Assembly (NCBI GenBank): GCA_024639125.1
Contig: JAHEJA010000026.1
Location: 40,871 to 73,583 of the forward strand
Direction: 5' to 3'
DNA length: 32,713 bases
Source of the DNA: Paracoccaceae bacterium
GTDB lineage: Bacteria; Pseudomonadota; Alphaproteobacteria; Rhodobacterales; Rhodobacteraceae
Part shown: positions 32,639 to 32,713 of the stretch, piece after piece
How the letters are laid out: every line of letters starts with the position of its first letter
Position numbering within the stretch: the first letter of the stretch is position 1
The notes under the pieces: model-generated
Databases searched by the model: none
Told to the model about the DNA's origin: nothing
Seen by the model: the letters and a program-made list of their open reading frames with translations, nothing else
Translations under genes and position numbers: made by a program

Positions 32639-32713
32639 GTAATTCCATAGAATTTTATCTATTAGGAGGTTGTTAAGCCTGCACGCGTAACTGTTGTGAA
32701 CAAGTAGCACTTG

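Noticed and set aside
1-32713. tRNA, rRNA, CRISPR, insertion sequence, prophage or defence genes
   Set aside because: No cloverleaf, spaced direct repeats, transposase, integrase or terminal repeats were seen on reading; all long frames are housekeeping or small unknowns.

Overview
The window reads as ordinary chromosomal DNA of an alphaproteobacterium, most likely a marine member of the Rhodobacterales (Roseobacter group). By eye the base composition is close to even, which is low for that group. The placement rests on protein character (plant/alphaproteobacterial-type GshA, a MatB very like that of Rhodopseudomonas palustris, a TIGR01459-type HAD protein, UPF0260, gltD ahead of gltB, ubiA divergent from rsmE-gshA) and on an intergenic repeat of Roseobacter type. 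I see no tRNA, rRNA, insertion sequence, prophage, CRISPR array or defence island. Coding density is very high and no gene-free gap exceeds about 225 bases.

Layout. Bases 1-872 (minus) hold the 5' part of nspC (polyamine synthesis), cut by the window edge. A 222-base divergent gap with a terminator-like stem-loop follows. Bases 1095-10339 (plus) carry yggT, recQ, yaaA, ppaC, a HAD phosphatase-like gene, a MaoC hydratase, then the coupled run ribF - UPF0260 - threonine aldolase, and trhO. Bases 10340-21364 (minus) carry, in transcription order, gltD-gltB (glutamate synthase), a terminator, then mtgA - GST - queG, then a solo hydantoinase/oxoprolinase gene and a small membrane protein. Bases 21582-25862 (plus) carry uppP, aroQ-matB and pgsA-moaD-moaE. 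Bases 25865-29057 (minus) carry ubiA, a large OmpA-family envelope protein and a small coiled-coil membrane protein overlapping it. Bases 29070-32638 (plus) carry rsmE, a membrane protein of unknown function, gshA and motB.

How the genes fit together. Most are housekeeping: nitrogen assimilation (gltBD), cell wall and lipids (uppP, mtgA, pgsA), cofactors (ribF, moaDE, ubiA), tRNA and rRNA modification (trhO, queG, rsmE), glutathione (gshA, GST), DNA repair and stress (recQ, yaaA). aroQ and matB are coupled, joining shikimate and malonyl-CoA metabolism by transcription only. The least explained coding part is the minus-strand pair at 25865-28031: a periplasmic protein with three W-anchored repeat modules and a C-terminal OmpA peptidoglycan-binding domain, overlapped by a one-helix coiled-coil protein, which looks like an uncharacterised envelope module. 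The most interesting noncoding signals are a stem-loop plus T6 tract in the nspC leader, a long imperfect stem in the gltD leader, a full CtrA-type site at yaaA and a Rhodobacterales-like repeat before ribF. I found no clear new multi-gene system. The findings are leads of modest strength.
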